Part shown: positions 52,238 to 62,336 of the stretch, piece after piece | Position numbering within the stretch: position 1 is the first letter of the stretch | Layout: each line of letters starts with the position of its first letter | From: Bryobacterales bacterium | Lineage (GTDB): Bacteria > Acidobacteriota > Terriglobia > Bryobacterales > UBA6623 | DNA length: 64,000 nt | Assembly: GCA_026713545.1 (NCBI GenBank) | Contig: JAPOOG010000046.1 | Span: forward strand, 39,537 to 103,536 | Direction: 5' to 3' | Made by a program: the position numbers and the translations under genes | Notes under the pieces: generated by a model | The model's database searches: none | What the model was told of the DNA's origin: nothing | Seen by the model: only the letters and a program-made list of their open reading frames with translations

Positions 52238-54864
52238 TCCCTGGTGATGAACTCGTCCGTATTGAGCAGAACGCGGCTCAGGCCCACCCACGCAGCGGCT
52301 TCCCGTTTCTCGATCCCGTCGATGCCGGCCGGGAAGAGCGAGGCGAGCATGTCCCGATTGCCGTCCAGTTCGGCCTTGCACTGATCATAATAGGCCCTCA
52401 GGCCTTGCCTCTCCGTAGAGTTGGGGAGACGCGCCACGCAAAGCCGATAGGCGTATTCGAGCCGATCGTCGAAGGATGAACCGGAACTCTCGATCAGGAC
52501 TCGGGCCGCCAACGCGCGCGCGGCTTCGAAGAACACGGGGTCGTTGAGCAGATTCAACGCCTGCAGAGGGGTATTGGAACGCTCGCGCCGACACTGCGTG
52601 ACCCTTGTCTCGGGAGCGTCGAAATTCATCAAGAACGGATAGGGTATCGTCCTCTGGAAATGGACATAGAGACCGCGGCGGTACTTGTCGCGCCCCTCGC
52701 TCTCATTCCACTTGACACTGTTGGCGTACGCGAGATCAGCCACACCCTGCGGCATCGACGGGCGCACGCTGCGCCCCCCGATTTTCGGATAGAGCAATCC
52801 GCTCACCGCGAGCGCGCTGTCGCGAATCAACTCCGCCGGCAGGCGGACGCGCGTCTGCCGGGCCAGCAACTCGTTGTCCGGGTCTCGCTGCTGAAGTTCG
52901 GGGCGGACATCGGATGACTGGCGGTAGGTCGAGGAAGTTACGATCCGCCTGTGCAGCTTCTTGAGACTCCACCCTTGCTCCATGAACTCCACAGCCAGCC
53001 AGTCCAGCAGTTGGGGATGGGCCGGCCGCTCGCCCCGCGTACCGAAGTCTTCGGAGGTGAGCACCAAGCCACGGCCGAAATACTCTTGCCAGATCCGATT
53101 GACGGTCACGCGGGCCGTGAGCGGGTTCCCGCGCGAGACCAGCCAGCGAGCCAGATCGACTCGCGTGGCTTGCGCCTCGGCCCGCAAGGGCGGAAGAAAG
53201 CCGGGTGTGTCCGGGGCAACCTGCAACCCGGTGCGGTCCCACTGTCCGCGCAGGTGAACGTGCGTCTGGCGGGGCTGTTCGCTCCGGCGCACCGTCATGG
53301 CCCGGCTTATGTCGGGAAACTCCTTGTCCAGCTCGTCGAGCTTGCCGGACAACTCCTTGAAACGCAGTTCCTCGTAGCGATCCTCGGGGATGACTCGATG
53401 GTAGTTCCGGATGAAGAACCGGGTCAGCCCGTACCGCTCCCGCCCGGTACGTTTTTCAGGGGGCTTGCGGAGTATCCGGTGGCCATGGTCCAGGACCAGA
53501 GGCAGGATGTCGTAGCTGAGATCCCAGTCGGTCCAAACGCCGGGCTGTTTGGCGGCTTCGAGCAGCTTGGCTTCCCAAGGCTTCTGCAACTCGGGGACGT
53601 TGTGCTCGGCAAGCATCCTGGAGCGCTTGGCGAGATAGCTCGGCCGCTTGCGGAAATACGGCCCCCATTCGCCGGCCAGCGGGGCATCGATGTCGACCTC
53701 GTCGACGGAATTGAAGAAGGCGTAAAGACGGTAATAGTCCCTCTGCGATACCGGGTCGTACTTGTGGTCGTGACACTGGGCGCATTCGACGCTCAGGCCG
53801 AGCCATACCGTCGCCACGGTATTCGTGCGATCGATCGTTTCCTCGAAGCGGGTCTGTTCGAGATTGATCCCACCCTCGCGGTTCTTGAGGGTGTTGCGGT
53901 GGAAGCCGGTGGCGACGCGCGACTCCAGCGAGCCGTCATCGAGCAGATCCCCGGCAATCTGTTCGAGAGTAAACCGATCGAACGACATGTCGTGGTTCAA
54001 CGCGTTAATGACCCAATGCCGGTAGCGCCAAGCGTGCGGACGGGACAGGTCTTTTTCATATCCGTCGCTGTCGGCGTAGCGGGCCTGATCGAGCCAATGC
54101 TTGGCCCACTTCTCGCCGTAATGCTGCGAGTCCAGCAAGCGGTCCACCAGCTTTTCGTAAGCGTCCGGGCGATTATCGAGCAGAAAGCGCTCGACCTCCT
54201 CGGGCGCGGGCGGAAAACCCGTCAGGTCGAGGCTGAGACGGCGGACCAATGTTGCCTTGCCGGCGGCCGGTGCAGGCTTGACGCCTTCGGCATCGAGTTT
54301 TGCAAGCACGAAACGATCGATGGCATTGCGGACCCACCGCGGGTTGCCTACCCGCGGAAGGCGGGGGCGGGCCACCGGCTGAAAGCTCCAATGCCACGAC
54401 TTCGAGGCTTCCATTTCGGTGGCTGCCGTGTCCGCGGCATCCGACCATGAAATGCCCTGGTCGATCCAAGCCCTCAGCAAGCCGACCTCGCCGGCTGTGA
54501 GGCGCTCGCCGACCGGCGGCATCACGACCTTGCTATCAGAGCCGGCCACCAGTTGTATCAAGCGGCTCTCGCTGCTCTTGCCCGGTACCATCACCGGCCC
54601 GGAGTATCCGCCGCGCAGAGCGTCCGTCTTGCGATCCAGCCGCAGACCGTTGATCTGTTGACCTTCGCCGTGGCACAGATAACACCGCGCGCTCAGCAGA
54701 GGTTCGATGTCGGTCCGATAGTCGACCGTTCCGGCTGCCGGAGGGGGGAGGGACGATCCGTCTCGAGGACTTTGGGCTGAGAGCGGAAGGAGCGCGAAGC
54801 AGATGAAACCAAAGAGGATCGGCAGGCAGAGGGGCCGCCGGGAACTCAAGCGAGCTTCCTGCAT
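52234..54864 (-). CDS. PSD1 family multi-haem protein (PSCyt1-DUF1549-DUF1553)
   Basis: 876 residues from ATG 54864, which follows GGGAGGGGAAT; an ATG 24 bp upstream lacks such a site. Signal peptide to about residue 31 (LFGFICFALLPLSAQ). PSCyt1 motif CYLCHG (Cys61, Cys64, His65) and VVMPPVGERLTAGEVGLLRA. DUF1549: NAIDRFVLAKLDAEGVKPAP, GEKWAKHWLDQARYADSDGY, haem motif [14 protein letters not shown]1553: [38 protein letters not shown], ending LNTDEFITRE. Very similar to the protein at 34305-36935. Confidence 0.93.
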   Translation of the reverse strand: MQEARLSSRRPLCLPILFGFICFALLPLSAQSPRDGSSLPPPAAGTVDYRTDIEPLLSARCYLCHGEGQQINGLRLDRKTDALRGGYSGPVMVPGKSSESRLIQLVAGSDSKVVMPPVGERLTAGEVGLLRAWIDQGISWSDAADTAATEMEASKSWHWSFQPVARPRLPRVGNPRWVRNAIDRFVLAKLDAEGVKPAPAAGKATLVRRLSLDLTGFPPAPEEVERFLLDNRPDAYEKLVDRLLDSQHYGEKWAKHWLDQARYADSDGYEKDLSRPHAWRYRHWVINALNHDMSFDRFTLEQIAGDLLDDGSLESRVATGFHRNTLKNREGGINLEQTRFEETIDRTNTVATVWLGLSVECAQCHDHKYDPVSQRDYYRLYAFFNSVDEVDIDAPLAGEWGPYFRKRPSYLAKRSRMLAEHNVPELQKPWEAKLLEAAKQPGVWTDWDLSYDILPLVLDHGHRILRKPPEKRTGRERYGLTRFFIRNYHRVIPEDRYEELRFKELSGKLDELDKEFPDISRAMTVRRSEQPRQTHVHLRGQWDRTGLQVAPDTPGFLPPLRAEAQATRVDLARWLVSRGNPLTARVTVNRIWQEYFGRGLVLTSEDFGTRGERPAHPQLLDWLAVEFMEQGWSLKKLHRRIVTSSTYRQSSDVRPELQQRDPDNELLARQTRVRLPAELIRDSALAVSGLLYPKIGGRSVRPSMPQGVADLAYANSVKWNESEGRDKYRRGLYVHFQRTIPYPFLMNFDAPETRVTQCRRERSNTPLQALNLLNDPVFFEAARALAARVLIESSGSSFDDRLEYAYRLCVARLPNSTERQGLRAYYDQCKAELDGNRDMLASLFPAGIDGIEKREAAAWVGLSRVLLNTDEFITRE

Positions 54865-55225
54865 ATTCCCCTCCCGATCATCTCCCATCCCACCTTATCA
54901 TCCGGAACCGCGTGCCGCGATAGGTCTACAACCTTTCGCGGATCAATTCGCCGGTCATCCGACCCACCGCACTGACAGGTCTTGAGACAGTCCGCAACAT
55001 CGCCGGCGTCAAAGAAGACAGCGGCTCGCTTTGAAACCCTGGCGGCGCTCGCGGCATCGGAGAAGCCTGATATCATACGGCTCGTTGGCAACGAAGCCGT
55101 GCTCAAGAGGGCCCGGCGGCAAGGTTTGCGCGATGGCGCCGCATGGGGAATTACGGGAGTGCTTCCAGGCCCCTCGGGGCTTGAAGTTCATCGCCGCCAG
55201 TAGCCGCGGATCGTAGGACGCTCGC
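54865..55225. other. Divergent promoter region between PSD1 operon and isomerase gene
   Basis: 361 bp without a supported gene; short open frames in it have no recognisable features. It should hold the promoters of the minus-strand operon (start 54864) and the plus-strand isomerase (start 55226). I cannot assign -35/-10 boxes with confidence. Confidence 0.5.
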
Positions 55226-56170
55226 ATGCAGCGACGACGCTTTCTTTCCGGCCTGGCCGCAGGCGCTGCCGTCGCGGCCGGCGCGCAGCTTCATCCCCAC
55301 GAAGCACAAGGCCTGCGGCTCTCGGTCACGTGCGACATGTTTCGCGGCCCCGACGTGCGGCTGCCGTTCGACAATCCCGGACGCACCGATCCTCGACCGC
55401 AGCCCGCCCGGAAGTATCCGCCGGAACAAGCACTGGCGCTCACTCACGCGAGCGGCTACCAGGGATTCGAGATGTTCAACTGGCGGGACCCGGCGGAGAG
55501 AGCCGCCTACCGGGCGGCGCAGAAGAAGTTCGGTCTCGAGTGCGTGTGCATCGTCGCGAACAAAGGCGTGAGAACGCCCGGTTGCAGTCTGGTCGATCCC
55601 GCGGAGCACGAGGCCTTCGTCGAAGAGATCAAGAAGGCGACGGCCGCCGCGAAGGAGTTCGGCGCCAAACGTCTCGTCGTCTTGAGCGGCATGACCCGCG
55701 AAGGGGTCCCGCGGCGCGAGCAGTTCGATGCCTGCGCGGCCGGCCTGCGAGCGGCCGTTCCCTGGTTGGAAAACAGCGGCATGACGATCGTCATGGAACC
55801 GATCAACACCCTCGTCACACGGCCGGGCTTCTTTCTGGACACGGCCAGCGAAGGCTTCGCCATCCTCGAGCGCGTCGGCAGCCCCAACGTCAAGCTGCTG
55901 TTCGACATCTACCACGTCCAAGTCCAAGAGGGGAACCTGATCCCGCTCATGCGAGACAACATCGACCTGATCGGGCATTTTCACATCGGCGACCACCCGG
56001 GACGCCATCAGCCCGGCACGGGAGAGATCCACTACCGTAACGTTCTTCGGGCGATTCGCGATCTCGAACAAGGCGGCAAGTTCTCCGGGTTCGCCTCGAT
56101 CGAGTATCATCCGACCGTACCGCTTGGCCAGACGATGGGAGAGGTACGGCGCCTCGCCAACTTCAGTTGA
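55226..56170 (+). CDS. Hydroxypyruvate isomerase-like TIM-barrel protein, Tat-exported
   Basis: 314 residues. Twin-arginine signal QRRRFLSGLAAGAAVAAGAQ. The TIM barrel shows features of the Hyi-like branch: LTHASGYQGFEMFNWRD, AKEFGAKRLVVLSGM, MTIVMEPINTLVTRPGFFLD (catalytic-type Glu), VKLLFDIYHVQVQEGN (Asp and His ligands), DLIGHFHIGDHPGRHQPGTG and FASIEYHP (Glu). Cytoplasmic Hyi converts hydroxypyruvate to tartronate semialdehyde; the export signal here implies another, probably periplasmic, keto-sugar substrate. First of three co-directional genes; DJ-1 follows after 56 bp. Confidence 0.88.
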   Translation: MQRRRFLSGLAAGAAVAAGAQLHPHEAQGLRLSVTCDMFRGPDVRLPFDNPGRTDPRPQPARKYPPEQALALTHASGYQGFEMFNWRDPAERAAYRAAQKKFGLECVCIVANKGVRTPGCSLVDPAEHEAFVEEIKKATAAAKEFGAKRLVVLSGMTREGVPRREQFDACAAGLRAAVPWLENSGMTIVMEPINTLVTRPGFFLDTASEGFAILERVGSPNVKLLFDIYHVQVQEGNLIPLMRDNIDLIGHFHIGDHPGRHQPGTGEIHYRNVLRAIRDLEQGGKFSGFASIEYHPTVPLGQTMGEVRRLANFS

Positions 56171-56226
56171 AGCTCTGAACATCGGGGCAGAGCGAGGAGA
56201 GCTTGGAGGAACACGGAGGAGAAACC

Positions 56227-56817
56227 ATGTCAAAGGTCTTGATCACCGTCGGCGACGCCGCTGAAGCAATGGACACGCTCTACCCGGTCTACCGGGTGCA
56301 AGAGGACGGTTTCGAAGTCGTAATCGCCGGCCCGGAAGCGCGTATCTATCCGCTGGTCATGCATGAGATTCCGCCCGGCTGGGACATTACCCGCGAGAGT
56401 CCCAGCTACCATCTGGAAGCAAACATCGCCTTCCGCGACGTGAAGCCGGAGGAGTACACCGGCATCTTCCTCACCGGCGGACGCGCCCCTGAGTACCTGC
56501 GCTACGACCAGGACCTGATGCGCATCGTGCGCCACTTCTTCGACGCCGACAAGCCCGTCTGTTCGGTCTGCCACGGAGCGGAGATCGTAGCGGCGGCCGA
56601 TGTCATCCGGGGCAAGCGCATGGCGACGATCCCAAAGTGCAAACTCGACGTCGAACTGTGCGGCGCCACATTCGTCGACAAGGGCTGCGTCCGCGACGGC
56701 AACATGGTCACCGGCCGCGGCTGGTTTGACCAACACCTCTACATGCCCGAATTCATGAAGATGCTGAAGGAACAGGCCGCCCGGGAATCCGAACCGGAAC
56801 TCTCGGCCAGCGCATAG
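56227..56817 (+). CDS. DJ-1/PfpI family protein
   Basis: 196 residues from ATG 56227 with GGAGGAGAAACC before it. Flavodoxin-like DJ-1/PfpI fold: KVLITVGDAAEAMDTLYPVY at the start, the GIFLTGGRAPEYLR strand, and the nucleophile elbow VCSVCHGAEIVAAADVIRGK with Cys115-His116. The family includes glyoxalase III-like, deglycase-like and peptidase-like members; the active-site Cys is intact, so an enzyme or stress-response role is plausible. No signal peptide. It precedes the MFS gene by 18 bp. Confidence 0.9.
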   Translation: MSKVLITVGDAAEAMDTLYPVYRVQEDGFEVVIAGPEARIYPLVMHEIPPGWDITRESPSYHLEANIAFRDVKPEEYTGIFLTGGRAPEYLRYDQDLMRIVRHFFDADKPVCSVCHGAEIVAAADVIRGKRMATIPKCKLDVELCGATFVDKGCVRDGNMVTGRGWFDQHLYMPEFMKMLKEQAARESEPELSASA

Positions 56818-56835
56818 GTCTTTATCCGCTTTCGC

Positions 56836-58107
56836 ATGGAGAGCGCTACTCAACGCGGCCCGACTCGACCGCAGGGAACCTTCTACGGCTGGTATATCGC
56901 GGCGGCGTGCTTCTTCATCCTCGCCTTCACGGTAGGCATCCCGTTGTATGCCATGCCGTTCTATTACGACTATTTCATCGAGACGTTCGGGTGGAGCCGC
57001 GGATCAACGACCGGCGGGATGGCTTTCGCGACCGTCCTGATCCTGCCGATCGCGGGCCTGTTCGTGCATCGATTCAGCACCCGAAAGCTGATCATCTTCG
57101 GGATGATCCTGTGGGTCGCCGCGCTGAACGCCTTCGGGATCATGGGCGGGAGTCTCGTTCTCTACTATGCGATCTGGTGCGTTGTACAGACAGCCTACGT
57201 CACCGCCGGGCCGATCCCGAACCAGGTCATCCTTTCGCAGTGGTTCCATCGCAAGCGAGGCACGGCGATGGGCATCGCCTACCTCGGACTCGGCATGGGA
57301 GGCGCGGTTTCCCAGAAGTTCATCGCCCTCCCCTTGATCCAGCGCTACGGTTGGCAGGCCGCGCTCCGCATCTCCGGATTCCTGACGCTGGTGCTGCTTC
57401 CTCTTCTGCTCTTGGTCGTCCGCGACCGTCCCCAGGAGAAGGGGTTGCATCCGGACGGGGACGCCATCGAACCGCCGGAAGTCCGTGCGGAGCCGATGAG
57501 CTTCGGCCGCCTGTTGCGGCAGCGCAGTTTCTGGCTGCTCGCCTTCGGCAGTTTCTGCAGCATGGGCGCCATTGGTTCGGTGACGCAGCACCTCAAGCTG
57601 ATGTTCCTTGACAAAGGCCTCGCTGAAGCGACGGTGGCCGATACAACGTTCTTGTTGCTGATCTTCAGCAATCTCGGACGCATCGGAATGGGCTGGCTGG
57701 CGGACCGTTGCCCAAAGAAGTTCGTGATGGTTGCAGCGTACTTGTTCGTCGGCCTGCCCTTGCCGATGCTGTTCTTCGCCGACCAACCCGGTATCCCGTG
57801 GATCTTCGCCATGATCTACGGCTTCGGTCTGGGCGCGGACTTCATGATGATCCCGTTGATGGCGGCGGAGCTGTTCGGGGCCAACTCGCTGGCGCGGGTG
57901 ATGGGCATCATCCTGCCAGTCGACTCCATTGGCCTGACACTTTTCCCCTTCGTGTTGGGCGTGATGCACGATCAACTGGGCAACTACAACGCGGCGTTGC
58001 TGATGATTTCCGCACTCGCGCTGATTGGCGCAGCGGCCGTTTCGTTGCTGCCGAAAAAGCCACCTGCACCGGCGGCGGCTCTCTCCGAATCCACCGAGCT
58101 GGATTGA
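56836..58107 (+). CDS. MFS transporter (OFA/monocarboxylate-type)
   Basis: 423 residues with about 12 hydrophobic segments in two six-helix bundles. The first helix is FYGWYIAAACFFILAFTVGI; the pattern FGWSRGSTTGGMAFATVLIL, the loop FHRKRGTAMGIAYLGLGMGG and the central cytosolic linker (RDRPQEKGLHPDGDAIEPPE) are typical of OFA/MCT-type major facilitators that transport organic acids or sugar acids by proton symport. The C-terminal half starts RLLRQRSFWLLAFGSF. It ends 18 bp before the convergent DUF1080 gene. Together with the isomerase it may import a carboxylate product (inference). Confidence 0.9.
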   Translation: MESATQRGPTRPQGTFYGWYIAAACFFILAFTVGIPLYAMPFYYDYFIETFGWSRGSTTGGMAFATVLILPIAGLFVHRFSTRKLIIFGMILWVAALNAFGIMGGSLVLYYAIWCVVQTAYVTAGPIPNQVILSQWFHRKRGTAMGIAYLGLGMGGAVSQKFIALPLIQRYGWQAALRISGFLTLVLLPLLLLVVRDRPQEKGLHPDGDAIEPPEVRAEPMSFGRLLRQRSFWLLAFGSFCSMGAIGSVTQHLKLMFLDKGLAEATVADTTFLLLIFSNLGRIGMGWLADRCPKKFVMVAAYLFVGLPLPMLFFADQPGIPWIFAMIYGFGLGADFMMIPLMAAELFGANSLARVMGIILPVDSIGLTLFPFVLGVMHDQLGNYNAALLMISALALIGAAAVSLLPKKPPAPAAALSESTELD

Positions 58108-58124
58108 GCTTGGAGAAGGGCTCA

Positions 58125-59093
58125 TCACCGCCGGAGCGGCGTGATCACGATGTTTCGGAATTCTACCGGTCCGTGATCGCCCTGAAGCAGAATCGGCCCG
58201 GGTTCGCTTTCGCGCGAATCGATCGCCATGGCGGTCAGTCCGTCGACGCGTCCCTTGTCGATGAGCGTCTCGCCGTTCAGCACTACGGTCAGGTCACGGC
58301 CAATGAGCGTGATGTCGAACGCCTGCCACTGGCCGGGAGCCTTTGTCGCGTTCAGCTCCGGCTTGATCCGGCTGTAGAGCGCTCCGTTGCCGTGAATGCT
58401 TGGTGGTTTTTCGTGGTCATCGTAAAGCTGAACCTCGTAACGACCCCGAAGTCCGATGCCGCTGTTTCCGTTTTCCTGAAGCCGATACTCGACGTGCAGG
58501 CGGAAGTTCCAGAACGTTTCGCGGGTCGCAAGGGTGTTCGCTGAGCCGATGTTGTGAAGGACGCCGTCCCTCGCGCTCCACTCTCCGTCTCTGCCCTCAT
58601 CGAGATCACGCCAGCGGGAAAGGTCGCCATCGCTCCCGAATAACCCGACCGGATCCCCGCCGCGCCAGCTCCCGTCATCGTGGTCTTCGATGACGTCCGG
58701 GCGCCGCCCGATCCATTCCCATGTTCGGCCATTCCGAGTCGTCGAGCCATGCAGTCCTTCCCCAACGACGCGAGCCGTTGTGTCCGCCCGCACCTTACGC
58801 CCGCCATCGAACGTGCGCTCCACCATGAATCGCAATTCGCCGTCTACGATCTCCGACTCGAGAAACGGCTGTGTCCTCCCGCCAGCGGCCCCGGTCAGGA
58901 ATCCGGCAAGCACATCCGTGCCTGCCCCGCTGACTTCGAGCGCCATCGGTTCATGGTCTCCATCAGCAGCGTCGAGCACCCACTCGCCATTGAAGCGCGC
59001 TGTGTCCAATCGGTCGTCCACCGACCCTCGTTCAGATGAGCAACCGATTGTCAGCACGCACACAAGGGAAAAAACAACAGTTGCTTTCAACAT
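58125..59093 (-). CDS. DUF1080 (3-keto-disaccharide hydrolase family) lipoprotein with extra N-terminal domain
   Basis: 322 residues from ATG 59093, preceded by GAGGAG. Lipobox TIGC (VFSLVCVLTIGCSS), so an outer-membrane or periplasmic lipoprotein. Residues about 35-140 form a separate beta-rich domain (FNGEWVLDAADGDHEPMALE ... TTRNGRTWEWIGRRPD). The C-terminal DUF1080 jelly roll has VGLFGSDGDLSRWRDL, FRLHVEYRLQENGNSGIGLR, YEVQLYDDHEKPP, APGQWQAFDITLIGRDLTVV and EPGPILLQGDHGPVEFRNI. DUF1080 (Pfam 3-keto-disaccharide hydrolase) cleaves oxidised glycosides in characterised relatives. It converges with the MFS gene. Confidence 0.9.
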   Translation of the reverse strand: MLKATVVFSLVCVLTIGCSSERGSVDDRLDTARFNGEWVLDAADGDHEPMALEVSGAGTDVLAGFLTGAAGGRTQPFLESEIVDGELRFMVERTFDGGRKVRADTTARVVGEGLHGSTTRNGRTWEWIGRRPDVIEDHDDGSWRGGDPVGLFGSDGDLSRWRDLDEGRDGEWSARDGVLHNIGSANTLATRETFWNFRLHVEYRLQENGNSGIGLRGRYEVQLYDDHEKPPSIHGNGALYSRIKPELNATKAPGQWQAFDITLIGRDLTVVLNGETLIDKGRVDGLTAMAIDSRESEPGPILLQGDHGPVEFRNIVITPLRR

Positions 59094-59486
59094 GGGGCTC
59101 CTCAACCAAACAGGGATGGCAATGCGTCCATCGAGATAGCATTCCCTCGCGATTGTAAAGCCTAGCCTACACTTTGGATTTCAGGCTCACACCCTTGCCG
59201 TGCTACGGCTCTGCGGAAACGTATTGTTCGTGACGAGCCTCCTCACAGCCGTGATGCATCCGAACACCAAGTTCATTTATATGGATGAACAGGCAGCCTC
59301 AACCATCGGCGAGCCTCGAAATGCTCCAGCTCCAACCCCGTTCGACTGTTTCGGGAAGGAATGCAGGGTTTTAGCACCTTTCCCTACAACGAGAGCGACG
59401 GCGGAAATGGAGTGGCGCCAACAGAGCCGTCCCATGCCGGACCGGTGTGCGGTGATTCGGCAACCGCGATAGACTAGCTTCGAACG
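59094..59486. other. Divergent intergenic region, no gene seen
   Basis: 393 bp separating the DUF1080 start (59093, minus) from the PSD1 start (59487, plus). No recognisable coding sequence, repeat element or strong hairpin; presumably contains the two divergent promoters. Confidence 0.5.
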
Positions 59487-62336
59487 ATGAAGAGCCCGAG
59501 CCAGGCGCTCCTTGTCTCCGTCTCGATGTTGACGGCGGCGACAGCCTGGGCGCAAGGCCCTGAGGAAGTCGAAACGGCGGCTCTGGAACTGATCGAGAAC
59601 AAGTGCCTCGTTTGCCACAACACCGAAGCCAGGACGTCCGGACTCGACCTCACCACCCTCGACGGCGCCTTGGCCGGCGGTGCGCACGGCCCAGCGCTCG
59701 TCCCCGGTGACGCCGAACAAAGTCCTCTCTATGGCAAGATCGCGGCGGGCGAGATGCCTCTTGGCAACCCTTTGCCCCGCAAGGAGCACGACATCGTTCG
59801 CCGCTGGATCAATGCGGGCGCACCGTGGTCACGTGCGATAACCCACGGAGAAAAGCGTTCACGGGCCGTCTCCGATTGGTGGTCGTTGCAACCACTCAGC
59901 GAGTCCGATCCCCCCGCACTCCAAAACGCGCCGGAAGGCTGGCAGTCACCCATCGACCGCTTCATCTACGCAGAGATGGAGCACAAGAGGCTTGCGCCCT
60001 CGCCGCCCGCCGACCGTGCGACGCTCATCCGACGGGCCACCTTCGACCTGACCGGACTACCGCCGACGCCCGAAGAGATAGACGCCTTCAGCAATGACCC
60101 GAGCGACAACGCCTATGAACGCCTGCTCGACCGGCTGCTCGCCTCGAAGCACTATGGCGAGCGCTGGGGCCGGCACTGGTTGGACGTCGTTCGCTTCGGT
60201 GAAAGCCACGGCTACGAGCAGAACCATTTGCGCAACAACGCCTGGCCTTTTCGCGATTACGTCATCCGGTCGTTCAACGACGACAAGCCGTTCGATCAGA
60301 TGGTTCTCGAACACCTCGCCGGCGATCAGGTCGCCGCCGGCAACCCGGATGTCGAGGTCGCGACGGCTTTTCTCGTCGCCGGCCCACACGACACCGTTGG
60401 CATCGACAACATCGAAGGGCAGCTCCAGAAGCGCGCCAACGACCTGAACGACATCATCACGGCGACCTCGGGAGCGTTTCTCGGTCTCACCGTCCACTGT
60501 GCGCGTTGCCACGATCACAAGTTCGACCCCATTCAACAGGCCGATTACTATCGCATGCAATCGATCTTCGAAGGGGTGCACTTCGACCAGCGCGTCGTCG
60601 CGAATGCGGAGCAGATCCAGCAGCGCGAGCACCGCACCCGTCCCATCGAGGAAGCGTTGGCGCGCACCGACAAGGAGCTTCAAACCATCGCTGAGCAAGC
60701 CGAGCCTCTGATCGAGCGGCAAAAGCCATCGATCGTCGCGAGGTATCGTCCGCCGGTCGACGCAAAAGGAACCGAAGAGACATTCGAACCGGTCGAAGCG
60801 CGTTTCGTTCGGATGCGGATCAGCGGCAGGTACCGCGGTACGCCACGCCTGGATGAACTCGAGGTTTGGACTTCCGGACCCAAGCCACGCAACGCCGCCC
60901 TGGCGTCGGCCGGAGGCAAGGCCTCCGCTGCCTCGACACGCAAGGCCGATGACGATCCCAATGCGTACTCGGTTGATCACGTGATCGACGGCGATTTCGC
61001 CAAGCGTTGGATATCGAATGACCCCGACCGCGGCGAAGTAACGGTCGAATTGGCCCAGCCGGAGACGATCTCGCGCATCTTCTGGTCGCGTGACCGCCTG
61101 GGTGGGTTTCAGAAAACATTCCTCAGTGGCGTTCCCACTGAGTACGTCGTTGAAACATCGCTCGACGGGAAGAGATGGCGGAAAGTCGCCGATACCGAAG
61201 ACCGTCTACCCTACACCGAGGCGGAACAGGACGAACTCATCTTGATGACGGTTCTCGATGCCGACGGCAAGAGGCGACGGCAATCACTTCTGCAACACAA
61301 GAAGAAACAGCAAGCCGAGCTGGACGCCATCCCGAAGTTGCCAACCGTATACGCCGGCAGGTTCGAGCAACCGGAAGACCCGACTCACCTGTTCAAGCGC
61401 GGCAATCCGATGAACAAGGGGGAAGCCATAGCGCCAGGCGGTCTCAGCACGCTGGAGAACATCTTTCCGCGCTTCGAACTCGGGCTCGAGGCGCCTGAAG
61501 GCGAACGGCGGTTGGCGCTTGCAAAGTGGATCACAGACGACCGAAACCCTCTCACGCCGCGCGTGCTGGCGAACCGCGTCTGGCACTACCACTTCGGCCG
61601 GGGGTTGGCAGGCACTCCGAGTGACTTCGGCTACAACGGCGAGCGGCCTACTCACCCGGAACTGCTCGACTGGCTTGCCCAACGTGTACAGGCCTACAGA
61701 TGGCGTCTCAAGCCGCTGCACAAAGAGATCATGATGTCAGCCGCCTACCGGCAATCGAGCCGCTACGACATCGATGCGGCGAACATCGATCGCGAAGCAC
61801 GCTACCTATGGCGATTCCCGCCTCGACGGCTCGAAGCCGAGGCGATTCGAGATGCGATCCTGGCGGTGTCAGGCAAGCTCGATCCGACGATGGGCGGACC
61901 GGGCTTTCGCTTATACAAGTACACCGTCGACAACGTCGCCACATACTATCCGCGGCAGGAGTTCGACGAGGCCACGTTCCGGCGCTCGGTCTATCATCAG
62001 GCAGCGCGGTCGGTAAAAGTCGATCTACTTGGCCAATACGACTGCCCCGACTCAGCCCTGCCTGCGCCCAAGCGAGAAGTCAGCACATCGCCGCTGCAAG
62101 CACTGAGCCTACTCAACAACCCGTTCATGCTTCAGCAAGCCGTGTTTTTCGCCGAGCGTCTGACAAGCGAGGCCCGTGAACCCCACGCGCAGGTCAATCG
62201 AGCCTACCGGCTTGCCTTCGGGCGCGCTCCCACTCCGGAAGAACAAGCCGCCGCCGTCGATCTGATCGGTGAACAGGGCTTGCCGATCTTCTGCCGCGCG
62301 ATCTTCAACGCCAACGAGTTTCTCTATGTTATGTAG
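59487..62336 (+). CDS. PSD1 family multi-haem protein with inserted discoidin (F5/8C-like) domain
   Basis: 949 residues. Signal peptide to about residue 22 ([11 protein letters not shown]). PSCyt1 motif CLVCHN (Cys40, Cys43, His44). DUF1549: [40 protein letters not shown], haem motif [11 protein letters not shown]. After a helical linker (about 395-425), a beta-rich insert (about 430-575) shows [53 protein letters not shown] and [15 protein letters not shown], the F5/8-type-C (discoidin) pattern associated with carbohydrate binding. DUF1553 completes the protein ([20 protein letters not shown]). The insert suggests targeting to a glycan. Its 3' end overlaps the DUF1501 start by 11 bp. Confidence 0.93.
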   Translation: MKSPSQALLVSVSMLTAATAWAQGPEEVETAALELIENKCLVCHNTEARTSGLDLTTLDGALAGGAHGPALVPGDAEQSPLYGKIAAGEMPLGNPLPRKEHDIVRRWINAGAPWSRAITHGEKRSRAVSDWWSLQPLSESDPPALQNAPEGWQSPIDRFIYAEMEHKRLAPSPPADRATLIRRATFDLTGLPPTPEEIDAFSNDPSDNAYERLLDRLLASKHYGERWGRHWLDVVRFGESHGYEQNHLRNNAWPFRDYVIRSFNDDKPFDQMVLEHLAGDQVAAGNPDVEVATAFLVAGPHDTVGIDNIEGQLQKRANDLNDIITATSGAFLGLTVHCARCHDHKFDPIQQADYYRMQSIFEGVHFDQRVVANAEQIQQREHRTRPIEEALARTDKELQTIAEQAEPLIERQKPSIVARYRPPVDAKGTEETFEPVEARFVRMRISGRYRGTPRLDELEVWTSGPKPRNAALASAGGKASAASTRKADDDPNAYSVDHVIDGDFAKRWISNDPDRGEVTVELAQPETISRIFWSRDRLGGFQKTFLSGVPTEYVVETSLDGKRWRKVADTEDRLPYTEAEQDELILMTVLDADGKRRRQSLLQHKKKQQAELDAIPKLPTVYAGRFEQPEDPTHLFKRGNPMNKGEAIAPGGLSTLENIFPRFELGLEAPEGERRLALAKWITDDRNPLTPRVLANRVWHYHFGRGLAGTPSDFGYNGERPTHPELLDWLAQRVQAYRWRLKPLHKEIMMSAAYRQSSRYDIDAANIDREARYLWRFPPRRLEAEAIRDAILAVSGKLDPTMGGPGFRLYKYTVDNVATYYPRQEFDEATFRRSVYHQAARSVKVDLLGQYDCPDSALPAPKREVSTSPLQALSLLNNPFMLQQAVFFAERLTSEAREPHAQVNRAYRLAFGRAPTPEEQAAAVDLIGEQGLPIFCRAIFNANEFLYVM

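Noticed and set aside
50801..52384. 527-codon open frame on the plus strand
   Set aside because: Antisense to the DUF1501 gene at 50786-52237; similar long antisense frames at 32816-34318, 25360-26496 and 12948-13793 are rejected for the same reason.
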